Assembly: GCA_902826245.1 (NCBI GenBank)
Contig: CADEEA010000002.1
Location: forward strand, 1 to 64,000
Direction: 5' to 3'
Source: an uncultured Alphaproteobacteria bacterium
GTDB lineage: Bacteria; Pseudomonadota; Alphaproteobacteria; Caulobacterales; Aquidulcibacteraceae
Length of the DNA stretch: 64,000 nucleotides
Positions within the stretch are counted from its first letter, which is position 1. Each line of letters begins with the position of its first letter. The notes under the pieces were generated by a model. The model did no database searches. It had not been told where the DNA came from and saw only the letters and a list, made by a program, of their open reading frames with translations. The translations under genes and the position numbers were made by a program. Of the stretch, positions 34,478 through 43,678 are shown in pieces.

Positions 34478-35122
34478 TCACGCCTTCGCGCCGACGCCAT
34501 GCAGAAAGAACCGGACCGATTCCGTCACGTGCGCGCGGAGATCGCCGTCGGATAGCTCGTAGCCTTCGTCCATAATGGCTTTGTACTGGTGAGGGCCGCG
34601 CAACAGAGCGAAGAACGAAAGCGCAGCAGCCGACGGATTTTGGATCACGACGCCGTCTCGGGGCGCGCGCGCGCTGAGATATTCCGCAACGATTTCTGCA
34701 AGCCGGTTTGGCCCCACGCTGAGGCAGGTCCTGGCGGCTTCCGGAAACTCCCGGCTGGCGGCGCATATCATCCGAAAGAATTGCCGCGACTCACGACTGA
34801 GCGCCTGACGGAGATAGTGCTCGCCGATGCGCTGCAATCCTTCTGAGAGAGGCAACCGCACATCCGCCGCCGGGCACAAGGAGGCCGCGAAACGACTGTT
34901 GCATTCATCCAGAACGGCGACGAAAAGGCCTTCCTTGCTGCCATATTGCGAGTAGAGCGTCGCAAGAGACCCGCCGACCAAGCGGACAACGTCGTTTATG
35001 TTGGTGCGTTCGTATCCTCGCTCGCAGAACACCTGAAGCGCGGTCTCTAGAAAGACCCGCCGGCGCGCAACACCCCGATCAGTCGAGTGGGCATTGCTAT
35101 CCGCCACACTATTGCGGGCCAT
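34478..35122 (-). CDS. TetR/AcrR-family transcriptional regulator
   Basis: A 214-residue repressor with an N-terminal TetR helix-turn-helix ('ETALQVFCERGYERTNINDV', 'LYSQYGSKEGLFVAVL') and a variable helical ligand-binding domain. ATG at 35122 has GAGGAAG at proper spacing; an upstream GTG at 35155 is in frame but lacks one. The direct repeat ACTGGTTACTGG lies just upstream (35157-35168) and may be its operator. It is encoded directly behind the efflux genes and probably controls them. Confidence 0.85.
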   Translation of the reverse strand: MARNSVADSNAHSTDRGVARRRVFLETALQVFCERGYERTNINDVVRLVGGSLATLYSQYGSKEGLFVAVLDECNSRFAASLCPAADVRLPLSEGLQRIGEHYLRQALSRESRQFFRMICAASREFPEAARTCLSVGPNRLAEIVAEYLSARAPRDGVVIQNPSAAALSFFALLRGPHQYKAIMDEGYELSDGDLRAHVTESVRFFLHGVGAKA

Positions 35123-35237
35123 GGCTTCCTCGCTAAATCGGTTCTGTGCCGACACTATACTGGTTACTGGGATGCTGGAATGGAAAGGGGGGCGCGCGCG
35201 GCGGCGAGATCGGCGGAATGGCCCAGAGCGCGGTCCC

Positions 35238-36656
35238 CTAATCGCTCAACACTGTGGCGGTCGCGCTCGATAGCCTCACGATCGCGAGCAATTTCCCCGC
35301 TTCTGCCTGCGCACGCGCGCGCCGCGCCAGGTTTGCCTGGCGTTGCGCGTCCAAGACATCGGGTAAGCGCCCTGCACCCAATTCATAGGCGCGACGCGCA
35401 AGCCGGAGATTTTCTTCCGCCAGGGTCAGCGCCTCGTTGCGAAGGCTCAGTTCGGCCTCGGCCGCCGCAAGACCAGACAACGCGTCGGCGACTTCTCCGA
35501 ACGCGCGCAGGACTGTCGCCCGATAGCGGGCGTCAGCGCGCCGCGCCTCCGCTTGCGCACGGCGCACGTCGGCGCGTAGCACGCCGCCCCTGAAGATCGG
35601 GAGTGTAAGCGCGGGTCCGAGCGCCCAACCTGACGAAGCGTACGAAAAGAGCGTGTCGGGGTCGAGCGCGGTCTGGGCATAATTGGCGGACAAGCGCACC
35701 TGGGGAAACTGGTTGGCCACACGCACGCCGATATCGGCCGTCGCGGCGTGTAACGCCGCCTCTGCGGCGCGGATGTCGGGACGCGCGCGCAGCAGGTCCG
35801 AAGGCACGCTTACGGGGATTTGCTCGGGCGGCGAGAAATCAGCCAATGTGAACTCGGGCGCCGTCCGAATGCCCGGCGCATGGCCGGTGAGGATCACCAG
35901 CGCGTTGCGTGCAGCCGAAAGACGGTCGCGCAATCCCGGAAGCGCCGCCGCATCCTGCGCCAATTGTGTTTGCGCGCGAAGACGATCGATCGCGCCCACG
36001 GCGCCAGCGTCGATCGCGCGCTCGACCAAAGCCAGCGTTTCCCGGTCATCGGCGATGATGTTTTCGAGCGCGCCGATCTCGGCGGCGAGCGCTGCGCTTT
36101 CAATCGCCTTGGATGTGATTTGGGCTGCAAGCGTGAGGCGCGCGGCGTCATAACGGAAGCTCTCCGCCTCGAAGCGAGCTGTCGCCGATTCCCGTTCGCG
36201 GCGTGCGCCGCCAAACAAATCGAGATCGTAGCTCACACCAAGGCCAAGCGAGTAACGGGATATGGTGCGGGTGGGAAACCCATCGAACCCAAATGCCGCC
36301 GCGTTGATGCGCGTGCGCTCGGCGCTCACATTGGCGCCGAGTTCTGGCGCAGTCCCGCCATAGACGATGTCGCGTGAGGCTCGCGCCGCATCAAGAGCGG
36401 CGTCCGCTTCGCCAATCGTGGGACTGGCGGCCAGAGCCTCGCGGACCAGCATGTCGAGTTCCGGCGCGTTGAACGATGTCCACCATTCCGCCGACGCGCC
36501 CGGCGCTAGGTTGCTGGCATTTTCGTCCGCGCCCACGTGGCGCGCCGGCGTCTCGACCTCCGGTCGTGCAAAGTCGGGGCCCAGCGTGACGCACGCGCCG
36601 AGCGGCGCCATGAGCACAAGCGCCGCCGGCGCCATTTTGAACTCAGTCCATGACAT
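35238..36656 (-). CDS. NodT-family outer-membrane efflux lipoprotein
   Basis: A 472-residue TolC-like factor. The N-terminus is a lipoprotein signal ('LMAPLGACVTLGPDF', lipobox Cys ~22). Two repeated helical-barrel halves follow, with 'VSYDLDLFGGARRERE' and 'RARPDIRAAEAALHAATADIGV', both hallmark segments of RND-type/NodT factors. It should form the outer-membrane exit for the EmrAB-like pump encoded upstream. It overlaps the EmrB-like gene by 14 nt. Confidence 0.9.
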   Translation of the reverse strand: MSWTEFKMAPAALVLMAPLGACVTLGPDFARPEVETPARHVGADENASNLAPGASAEWWTSFNAPELDMLVREALAASPTIGEADAALDAARASRDIVYGGTAPELGANVSAERTRINAAAFGFDGFPTRTISRYSLGLGVSYDLDLFGGARRERESATARFEAESFRYDAARLTLAAQITSKAIESAALAAEIGALENIIADDRETLALVERAIDAGAVGAIDRLRAQTQLAQDAAALPGLRDRLSAARNALVILTGHAPGIRTAPEFTLADFSPPEQIPVSVPSDLLRARPDIRAAEAALHAATADIGVRVANQFPQVRLSANYAQTALDPDTLFSYASSGWALGPALTLPIFRGGVLRADVRRAQAEARRADARYRATVLRAFGEVADALSGLAAAEAELSLRNEALTLAEENLRLARRAYELGAGRLPDVLDAQRQANLARRARAQAEAGKLLAIVRLSSATATVLSD

Positions 36657-38169
36657 GCGGCGCTCCCACAGGGGACAGTGCGCTTTGCGGGCGCATGAAG
36701 AAGACGAGCGGCAGCGCCGCCAATGTGAGAAGCATGATCAGGTGAAAATCGCTGACATAGGAAACCATCGCCGCTTGGCGTCCGACTTCCGGAACCCACG
36801 CGCTCAAGTCCTCAACGCGGATCGGCCCGCCCGGTCCCAGCGCTTGAATCGCCGGATTGTCGGGTCGCACGTTCTGGATCAAGTCGGAGTACGAGGTCTG
36901 CATATTCATCACGAACACCGCTTGCATGACCGAAATGCCGATCGCCGAACCGATACTGCGCACGAGCGTGTTGATCGCCGCCCCGTCTGTTCTCAATTCG
37001 GGCGCGACCGTGGCGAACGCCAATGTGTTTGACGGGATGAATATGAAACCAAGACCGACGCCTTGGATAACGCTCGACACGATGATCAGATTTGAATCCA
37101 TGTCGAGATTGAAGAGCGTCATCTGCCAAGCGGCGATCGCATTCAAAGCAAAGCCGAACGCCAGCAGGATGCGCGCGTCTATCATCCTCATCAGCGGGCT
37201 GATCACTATCATGCTCGCCAGCATGCCGAGCCCGCGCGGCATGGTCACCAGACCAACCGTGACGACGGGATAGCCCATCAGATTTTGCATCAGCGGCGGC
37301 AAGAGCGCGAGCGACGAGAACATGAGCATCCCCAGCATGAAGCTGACCAGACACCCCATCAGGAAATTGGGGTCGCCCAAAAGGCGGCGGTCAAAGAAGG
37401 GGCGCTTGGCCGTCAGCGTGTGAAAAACGAAAATGTAGAGCCCTGCCAACGCGAGCGCGGCCTCAATTCTGACCTCCCAGGATTGAAGCCAATCTTCGCC
37501 CGGACCCCGGTCGAGCATCAATTGCAACGAGGCGATGAAGAGCGTCAAAGCGCCAAACCCGACGAAATCAAACCGGGGCGGATTCTCCGATGGCGCTTTC
37601 GGCAGGAACAGAAAGATGCCGATGAAGGCCAGGATGCCCACTGGCAAATTGATCAAGAAAACCCAGCGCCAATTCAGTGTCTCCGTGATCCACCCGCCGA
37701 GGGCCGGGCCGATGATGGGACCCAACATGATGCCCGCGCCAAACACCGCCATCGCCTGGGTGTGCTTTTCCGGCGGGTTGATGTCGAACAGAATGGCTTG
37801 CGACAATGGGATGAACGCGGCCCCGCCGACGCCCTGCACGACGCGAAACAGAACCATTTGTTCGAGGTTTTGCGCGACGCCGCAGGCAAGCGAGGCGCCG
37901 GTGAAGACGACAACCGAAATCAGCATCAGACGGCGGCGGCCCATGTGCTGGGCGAGCCAGCCGACGAGCGGCGTCATCAGCGCTTGCGCGACAATAAATG
38001 AGGTCAGCACCCAAGTGATCTGATCGAGGCCCGCTGAAAGTCCGCCCTGCATATGCGGCAGCGCCACGTTGGCAATCGTGCTGTCGATGGTGAACATCGA
38101 AGCCGCAAGCATGATTGCGATCGTCAGCGGAACGCGCTGAATGTCGGGCGTTGGAGCGGCCTCGACCAT
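36643..38169 (-). CDS. EmrB/QacA-type MFS drug transporter (DHA2 family)
   Basis: A 508-residue, 14-helix proton antiporter. 'DSTIANVALPHMQGGL' (motif D1), 'GWLAQHMGRRRLML' (motif A), 'VVQGVGGAAFIPLSQAIL' (motif B) and 'GPIIGPALGGWI' (motif C) are all seen. With the EmrA-like adaptor and NodT-type factor it forms a tripartite pump that moves hydrophobic compounds out of the cell. It starts 4 nt after the emrA-like gene. Confidence 0.92.
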   Translation of the reverse strand: MVEAAPTPDIQRVPLTIAIMLAASMFTIDSTIANVALPHMQGGLSAGLDQITWVLTSFIVAQALMTPLVGWLAQHMGRRRLMLISVVVFTGASLACGVAQNLEQMVLFRVVQGVGGAAFIPLSQAILFDINPPEKHTQAMAVFGAGIMLGPIIGPALGGWITETLNWRWVFLINLPVGILAFIGIFLFLPKAPSENPPRFDFVGFGALTLFIASLQLMLDRGPGEDWLQSWEVRIEAALALAGLYIFVFHTLTAKRPFFDRRLLGDPNFLMGCLVSFMLGMLMFSSLALLPPLMQNLMGYPVVTVGLVTMPRGLGMLASMIVISPLMRMIDARILLAFGFALNAIAAWQMTLFNLDMDSNLIIVSSVIQGVGLGFIFIPSNTLAFATVAPELRTDGAAINTLVRSIGSAIGISVMQAVFVMNMQTSYSDLIQNVRPDNPAIQALGPGGPIRVEDLSAWVPEVGRQAAMVSYVSDFHLIMLLTLAALPLVFFMRPQSALSPVGAPHVMD

Positions 38170-38172
38170 CGA

Positions 38173-39264
38173 TCAGCGGCCGCGCAAGCGGTCGGGACTG
38201 GAGCGCGTGTCCACGCGCGCGTGCGCACTTAAGCCTGCGCGAAAGATGAGATCCGGCGGCGGATCGACGAAGGTCAGTCGAACCGGAACACGTTGTACGA
38301 CCTTCACCCAATTGCCCGTGGCGTTCTGCGCCGGGAGCGGCGAAAACACGGCCCCGGTGCCAGGACTGAAGCTTGCGACACGCGCTTCAAACGAGCGCCC
38401 GCCGAAGGAATCGATCCGGATCGTTGCGCGTTGGCCCGGACGCATATGGGCGATCTGATTTTCCTTGAAGTTCGCCTCAACCCAAGGCTCACCCGCGATC
38501 AGCCAAAACAAGGTTTGGCCCGCATTGACGAACGTGCCGACCTGCACTTGATCGACACGTGTGACGACACCGTCCTGCAGCGCGATCACTTCGGTATACG
38601 AGAGCGCAAGGCGGGCGCGTTCAAGCCGGGCGGCGGCTTCCCGCACTGACGGGTGCTCCTCTACATCCACGTTGGGACTGCCGCCGAGGCTCGCCAGGGC
38701 GGCGGCCAGGCTTTGCCGCGACCCCGCGAGTACTGCGAGCGCCTGCTCTTCGCCATGCCGGGCCGCCTCGACGTCCTGACGCGCGGCTATGCCTTCCGCG
38801 CCGAGCTGGCGCGCGCGCGCCAACTCGCTACGTGCGAATGCAAGGCCTTCCTCGCGCGCGCGCACCCCCGCGCTCTCGGCGCGATACTCCGCCTGCAATG
38901 ACGCGACGCGGGCGCGGGCTGAGGCGAGCGCTGCTTCAAACTGTGCGACGTCGGCCTGCGGATTTGCCTGATCGAGCACAAACAGGATTTGACCGGCGCG
39001 CACCGTATCGTTGTCGTGCACGCGCATTTCGACAATGCGGCCCGGCACGCTGGTGCTGATAGGCACCCGCGCCGCTTGCACATAGGCGTTTTCGGTTTCT
39101 TGGTATCGCTCGCCGGTGACCATCATCACGACGAGCGCGATGATCGCCAAGGCCGGAAGCCCGAACATCAAAGCGAACCGCGTGCGCCGCGTAAACCGCG
39201 CCTTCAACCGCAACAACATCGAGGACGACGAACCTGCTTCCTCGTCGGAGACCTTAGCGTCCAT
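38173..39264 (-). CDS. EmrA/HlyD-type membrane fusion protein
   Basis: A 363-residue periplasmic adaptor with one N-terminal membrane helix ('FGLPALAIIALVVMMVTG'), a split lipoyl domain ('ISTSVPGRIVEMRVHDNDTV'), a helical hairpin (about 100-200) and a beta-barrel ('GVVTRVDQVQVGTFVNAGQ'). It links the EmrB-like pump to the outer-membrane factor. ATG at 39264 overlaps the marR stop (TGATG). Confidence 0.9.
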   Translation of the reverse strand: MDAKVSDEEAGSSSSMLLRLKARFTRRTRFALMFGLPALAIIALVVMMVTGERYQETENAYVQAARVPISTSVPGRIVEMRVHDNDTVRAGQILFVLDQANPQADVAQFEAALASARARVASLQAEYRAESAGVRAREEGLAFARSELARARQLGAEGIAARQDVEAARHGEEQALAVLAGSRQSLAAALASLGGSPNVDVEEHPSVREAAARLERARLALSYTEVIALQDGVVTRVDQVQVGTFVNAGQTLFWLIAGEPWVEANFKENQIAHMRPGQRATIRIDSFGGRSFEARVASFSPGTGAVFSPLPAQNATGNWVKVVQRVPVRLTFVDPPPDLIFRAGLSAHARVDTRSSPDRLRGR

Positions 39265-39764
39265 CACTTGCCCTCCATTGCGTCCGCGGCGGGTTGCGCG
39301 ACGATGAGGCGTTCCCGCAATCTCGACACAAGAGCACCGAGCTGATTGATTTCGTCTTCCGCCAAGCCAGCGAAGAACTCCGCTTCAAGCACGCGCGCGG
39401 TCTCGATCAGCGCCGGAACCTCTGCGTGCGTTCGCGCAGTGAGGTGTACACGCCACGTTCGGCGGTCGCCTTGATCCTCGCGGCGTTCAACGTGGCCACT
39501 CGCTTCGAGCCGGTCGATCATCTGTCCAACCGCCGTGCGGCTGACTTCGAGCAGGCGCGCGAGCTGCGCCTGCGTCTGGCCGTCCTCACGGTAGAGGTAC
39601 GCCAGCACCCGCCAAGTCGAGCCGTTTAATCCAAGCTCGCGCATCCGGGCGTCAAGCATCGCGCGCATGAGACGCGTCACGTCAGCGAGAGCAAAGCCCA
39701 TCCCTTTGCGCTGCGCGGGCGCCGCAGCGGCAGGCAGATTGCGGGTTGCGTCCGGTCTAGTCAT
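39264..39764 (-). CDS. MarR-family regulator of the efflux operon
   Basis: A 166-residue winged-helix repressor ('GSTWRVLAYLYREDGQTQAQ', 'LLEVSRTAVGQMIDRLEASG', 'DQGDRRTWRVHLT'). ATG at 39764 was chosen; a GTG at 39776 lies inside the putative operator. It leads the emrA-emrB-outer-membrane-factor operon and is divergent from the hydrolase gene. It is clearly paralogous to the broken MarR gene at 45034-45554, which shares 'GFALADVTRL' and 'QMIDRLE'. Confidence 0.88.
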   Translation of the reverse strand: MTRPDATRNLPAAAAPAQRKGMGFALADVTRLMRAMLDARMRELGLNGSTWRVLAYLYREDGQTQAQLARLLEVSRTAVGQMIDRLEASGHVERREDQGDRRTWRVHLTARTHAEVPALIETARVLEAEFFAGLAEDEINQLGALVSRLRERLIVAQPAADAMEGK

Positions 39765-39767
39765 TAT

Positions 39768-39796
39768 GTCAACCACTTTATTATATTGTGGTTCAC
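39768..39796. promoter_or_regulatory. Inverted-repeat operator between marR and the divergent hydrolase gene
   Basis: GTCAACCAC (39768-39776) and GTGGTTCAC (39788-39796) are a 9-bp inverted repeat with one mismatch, separated by an AT-only 11-bp core (TTTATTATATT). The position between divergent start codons fits autoregulation by the MarR protein and joint control of efflux and hydrolase genes. Confidence 0.6.
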
Positions 39797-39811
39797 AAAG
39801 AAAGTGTTGCT

Positions 39812-40675
39812 ATGCCCAGCGACCCTGAACGCCGCCTGTTTGGCGGTGATGAAGGCGTCCAGCTCGTCGCTGACGCGTTCGGCGCGGCGCGGAACGGCGC
39901 CGTTGTTCTCGCCCACGGCGGCGGGCAAACCCGTCATGCCTGGGCCAAGGCCGGCGAGCGCATTGCCGCCGCCGGCTGGCTAGCGGTCGCCTTGGACCTC
40001 AGAGGCCACGGCGAAAGCGGTTGGTCGCCCAGCGGAGACTATCGGCTCACGCGGTTTGCGCGAGACCTCGCCCTCGTCGCAAAGCAAATCGGCCAAAGAC
40101 CGCACGTGGTCGGCGCGTCGCTCGGCGGGCTTGCCGGTTTGATGGCGGAGACACACACCGATCCCGGCGCGTTCGCTTCACTCACGCTGGTGGACATCAC
40201 ACCTCGCATGGAGCCCGCAGGTGTCGCACGGGTTGTCGGTTTCATGGCGGATCGCGCCGAGGATGGGTTCTCAAGCCTTGAAGAGGCGGCAGACGTTATC
40301 GCGCAATACCTGCCCCATCGGCCGCGCCCTCAAGATCTCTCTGGCCTGGCCAAGAATCTGCGCAGAGGCGATGACGGCAGATTTCGCTGGCACTGGGACC
40401 CACGCTTCATAACCAGTGTCGTCGAGACGCGCGCGACGCATTCGATGGACGAATTTGAAGCGCGTGCTGGTGAACTTCGCTTACCGCTCCACCTGATCCG
40501 AGGCCGCCTGAGCGAACTTGTGTCCGAGGAAGCCGCGCGCGCGTTCCTTGAAGCTGCGCCACACGCGAAATTCTCAGACGTCGCCAATGCTGGGCACATG
40601 GTCGCCGGCGATCGAAACGACGCCTTCATCGAAGCTGTCTTAGGGTTTTTGGAAGATCAGCGGAACGCGACCTAG
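39812..40675 (+). CDS. Alpha/beta-fold hydrolase
   Basis: A 287-residue hydrolase with 'VVLAHGGGQTRHAW' (oxyanion HGG), 'DLRGHGESGW', the nucleophile elbow 'VVGASLGGLAGL' (G-x-S-x-G), an acid in the 'LHLIRGRLSELVS' region and the terminal His in 'ANAGHMVAGD'. All catalytic elements are present. ATG at 39812 begins the conserved part; a GTG at 39788 would start inside the operator. It is divergent from marR and may act on the compound sensed or exported by that system. Substrate unknown. Confidence 0.85.
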   Translation: MPSDPERRLFGGDEGVQLVADAFGAARNGAVVLAHGGGQTRHAWAKAGERIAAAGWLAVALDLRGHGESGWSPSGDYRLTRFARDLALVAKQIGQRPHVVGASLGGLAGLMAETHTDPGAFASLTLVDITPRMEPAGVARVVGFMADRAEDGFSSLEEAADVIAQYLPHRPRPQDLSGLAKNLRRGDDGRFRWHWDPRFITSVVETRATHSMDEFEARAGELRLPLHLIRGRLSELVSEEAARAFLEAAPHAKFSDVANAGHMVAGDRNDAFIEAVLGFLEDQRNAT

Positions 40676-40829
40676 TCGTATCTCACATCCCGCGGCGAGA
40701 TCGGGCGGCGACTTCGAGGCTACTGGATGCGAGGAGCGGCGCAAGTTCGGTCCAAGCGCGGCGCATCTCCCGCACATGGAACTTTTCATCACACGGAGCA
40801 CTGGAACCGCTCGGGCTGCAGTGGGTGAG

Positions 40830-40850
40830 AAAGACATTGTAAATGTCTTT
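40830..40850. promoter_or_regulatory. Perfect inverted repeat upstream of the lpxR-like fragment
   Basis: AAAGACATT (40830-40838) and AATGTCTTT (40842-40850) form a perfect 9-bp inverted repeat with a GTA spacer, 45 bp before the ATG at 40895. The centre (CATTGTAAATG) resembles CATTGTAATG at 45568-45577 in front of the second MarR gene, so both may be bound by the same regulator. The remainder of the 40676-40894 gap holds nothing I recognise. Confidence 0.55.
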
Positions 40851-40894
40851 ACTTTCTGTTTGTTTGCCCTGCTGGGAAGACGAGGGACTATCGC

Positions 40895-41368
40895 ATGCGC
40901 GGACTTTGGATCGCTCCGATCGCAGGCATTTGCGTCACGTTCAGCGCAGAGGCATTCGCACAGGCGGAGCCACCGCCGCGCGCCGACGATCGTGGCACGA
41001 TCACCTTCGTTTGGGAGAACGACTCGTTTGCGGATTCCGATCAAAACTACACAAATGGCGTGCGTTTAGCGTGGCTTTCCGGGACTAGCGAACCTGAAGG
41101 ATTGTCGCGATGGATTGCACGCAACCTGCTCGGTGCAGACGATGAGGCTGTTATCCGGCGCGGCATAGCGATGGGCCACTCACTTTTCACACCGAACGAC
41201 ACAACGACCTCCGCGCCCCTTCCCGATCAGCATCCCTACGCAGCTTGGCTCTACGGCGAGTACACGGCGCTCGTTGAACAGGGAGGCGAGGTGGACCAGG
41301 TCAGCGTCCAACTCGGCATCGTTGGACCCAGCGCCGGCGGGGAGTGGGTTCAAAACGCGGCTTCGTGA
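40895..41368 (+). pseudogene. LpxR-like outer-membrane lipid A deacylase, C-terminally truncated
   Basis: The first ~150 residues match the LpxR/DUF2219 family: signal peptide ('SAEAFAQAEP'), then 'FVWENDSFADSDQNYTNGVR', 'GMGHSLFTPND'-type sequence and 'QHPYAAWLYGEY', the calcium/active-site strand region. LpxR barrels are about 300 residues, so half the barrel is missing. The similarity ends at 'GPSAGGEWVQN' and the next bases belong to a different gene fragment. A good GAGGGA precedes the ATG. The product cannot form a complete barrel. Confidence 0.8.
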
Positions 41369-41904
41369 CTATTACGCTCGCCGCCAAGCGTATTTCGGCC
41401 ATCGCGGCTGCGGTGCTCAACGATATCGGGCCGCGCGTGGAGAAAGCCGGACTTGAACGCATCGCGTCCTATGTCGGCAAAAGCCCGACCATTCGCACCT
41501 GGGCCGACGCCGCCCGCTACGCGCGGGAGACCAACGGCGCTGCCTTCCCCGAGTATGGCGACGATGACTGGGACCGTTTCGCGCGCCGCATCTTCAACCT
41601 AGGGCCTGACGGCGCGCCGGCGCCGAGCTACGACCGCAACATCTTCCGTCCGGTCTCCCCGCTTCAGGCCATGCTTGCCGGACCATTGGTCTGGGGCGCA
41701 TATCGACGCCTCGCGCGCCATCGGCCGGTGCTCGTCATCCGCGGCCAAACGTCGGACATCTTGAGCGAGACGACCCTGCGCAAGATGGAGCGCGGCGCGA
41801 CGGCATTCTCGTGTGCGAGCGTACCCAACGTCGGCCACGCGCCGAGCCTGACCGAACCGGCCTCCTGGGAGGCGATTCGCACTTTCCTTGCAGCCGGGCC
41901 GTGA
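41365..41904 (+). pseudogene. Alpha/beta hydrolase, N-terminally truncated remnant
   Basis: From about 41365 an open frame encodes the C-terminal part of an alpha/beta hydrolase: 'ITLAAKRISAIAAAVLNDIGP' (strand after the nucleophile elbow; shown in part), 'YRRLARHRPVLVIRGQTSDI' (acid region) and 'VPNVGHAPSLTEP' (catalytic His). The G-x-S-x-G nucleophile motif and everything before it are missing. The frame joins directly onto the truncated lpxR-like gene, so a deletion fused two unrelated genes here. No activity is expected. Confidence 0.75.
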
Positions 41905-41912
41905 CACAGCCA

Positions 41913-43641
41913 ATGAGCATCATCGTCGAGAGGAATGTCGCGGTGCCTATGGGTGACGGCGTGGTGCTGCGCGCCGATCTTTATCGCCCCGAGAGCCGCG
42001 GCGCATTTCCGACGCTGATCCAGCGCACGCCCTACAACAAGGAGTTTGGCCCCCTAACCGGTCTTACCCTCGATCCCCTTCGCGCGGCCGCGCGCGGCTA
42101 CGCCATCCTAATCCAGGATGTGCGCGCGCGCTGGGCCTCTGAAGGCGGCGTGTTCTTCATGTATCGCCACGAGTTTGAGGACGGCGGCGACACGGTGCGC
42201 TGGGCGGCGGCCCAGCCTTGGTGCAACGGCCAGATCGGCGCCTATGGGCTGTCTTACATGGGCGCGGCGACATGGCTGATGGCCGCATCGGCGCCCGAAT
42301 TCGTGCGCGCTATCTCTCCGACGACAGCGCCCTTCGACTTCTGGCACAATCATCTATGGCGCGGAGGCGCCCTCAATCTGGGCCTCCTCCTCAGTTGGAC
42401 CCTAGCCACGATCGGGCCGTCGGCGCGCGCGCAACATCGAGCCGCGCCGCCTGCCAGCCGCACTCGCGAGCCTAGTCGATGCGATCGACGGCTTTGATGA
42501 TTGGGCCAAGCACACGCCGATGAACACGCTGCCGCCGGCGCTGCCCGAAGATTCAAGCTTCGTGCCCTTCTTCTTCGATATCCTGAAGCAGCATACGCCG
42601 AACGACTTCACGCGCGGATTGCTGATGAACGGAAGGCACGGCGCAGTTGAGGCGCCAGCGCTCATCATCGCCGGTTGGCACGATGTTCTTCTCGATGCAG
42701 ACCTCGCCCATTTCTCTGCGATGAGGCAATCGGCAGCATCCGCGCGGGCGCGCAACGACACCCAACTCGTCATCGGCCCCTGGGCGCACGGAATGTTCCA
42801 GCACGTTGTTGGCGACCTCGATTTTGGGTTCCGCGCCAGCGGCATGTTCCTGGATCTGCGCGAAGACCTGACCGCGCTGCAGCTCAGATGGTTTGACCGC
42901 TGGCTGTCCGGCAAGGGCGGCGAGCCAAACCGGGAGGCGCCGGTGAAGATCTTCGTGCAGGGCGCCAATCGGTGGCGAGATGAGAGCGACTGGCCCCTTG
43001 CACGTGCTGTGGAAACCCCGCTCTTCCTTGCTGGGGGCGGCGGGCTCTTGAACGCACCCGAACCGCAGACGTCGCCGCAATCCTTCCTCTACGATCCTGC
43101 AAATCCTTGCCCGACCATGGGCGGTCCGATCCTCATGCCCCCGACTTACCGGCGTGGTCCGGTCAACCAAAGAGTCTGGCTCGAACGCACGGACGTGCTC
43201 GCGTTCACGTCTGATCCACTTGACGCGGATGTCGAGGTCACCGGTCCGGTGCAAGCCATCCTCCATGCCGCCACCACCGGCAGGGACACTGACTGGGTCG
43301 TCAAGTTGTGCGACGTCCATCCCGATGGCGCCACCATCTCTGTTTGCGACGGCGTGCTGCGGGCGCGCTTCCGCGACAGTTTCGATTCGCCCTCACTCGT
43401 CGAGCCAGGAGAAGTGAACCGCTACGAGGTGGCGCTTTCGTCCACGTCGATGCTGTTCAAACGCGGCCACCGGCTTTGCGTGCTCGTCACATCGAGCGAC
43501 TTTCCCAGATATGACCGCAACCCGAACACTGGCGATTGGCCGAGCGAGGCCGTGAGGTTCGAACCGGCGCGTCAGTCGATCTTCTGCGGCGGCGACCGCT
43601 GCTCCCGCATTATTCTTCCCATCGTCACGATGCCGGGTTGA
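41913..43641 (+). pseudogene. CocE/NonD-type X-Pro dipeptidyl-peptidase-like hydrolase, frameshifted
   Basis: Two frames together encode a full-length (about 575-residue) hydrolase of the CocE/NonD family. The first (ATG 41913, stop 42495-42497) has 'VPMGDGVVLRADLYRP', 'TPYNKE' and the nucleophile motif 'GAYGLSYMGAATW'. The second frame becomes similar from about 42431 and runs to 43641 with 'LIIAGWHDVLLDADL', 'GPWAHGMF' and the C-terminal jelly-roll domain ('FTSDPLDADVEVTGPV'). The shift coincides with a (GC)5 tract at 42423-42432; one more GC would restore 'SARARNIEPRRL'. It is probably inactive, or a sequencing slip. Confidence 0.8.
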
Positions 43642-43678
43642 TTGAGCAAGGCGGCGAGGCCCGCCCCGAGGAGCGAGC

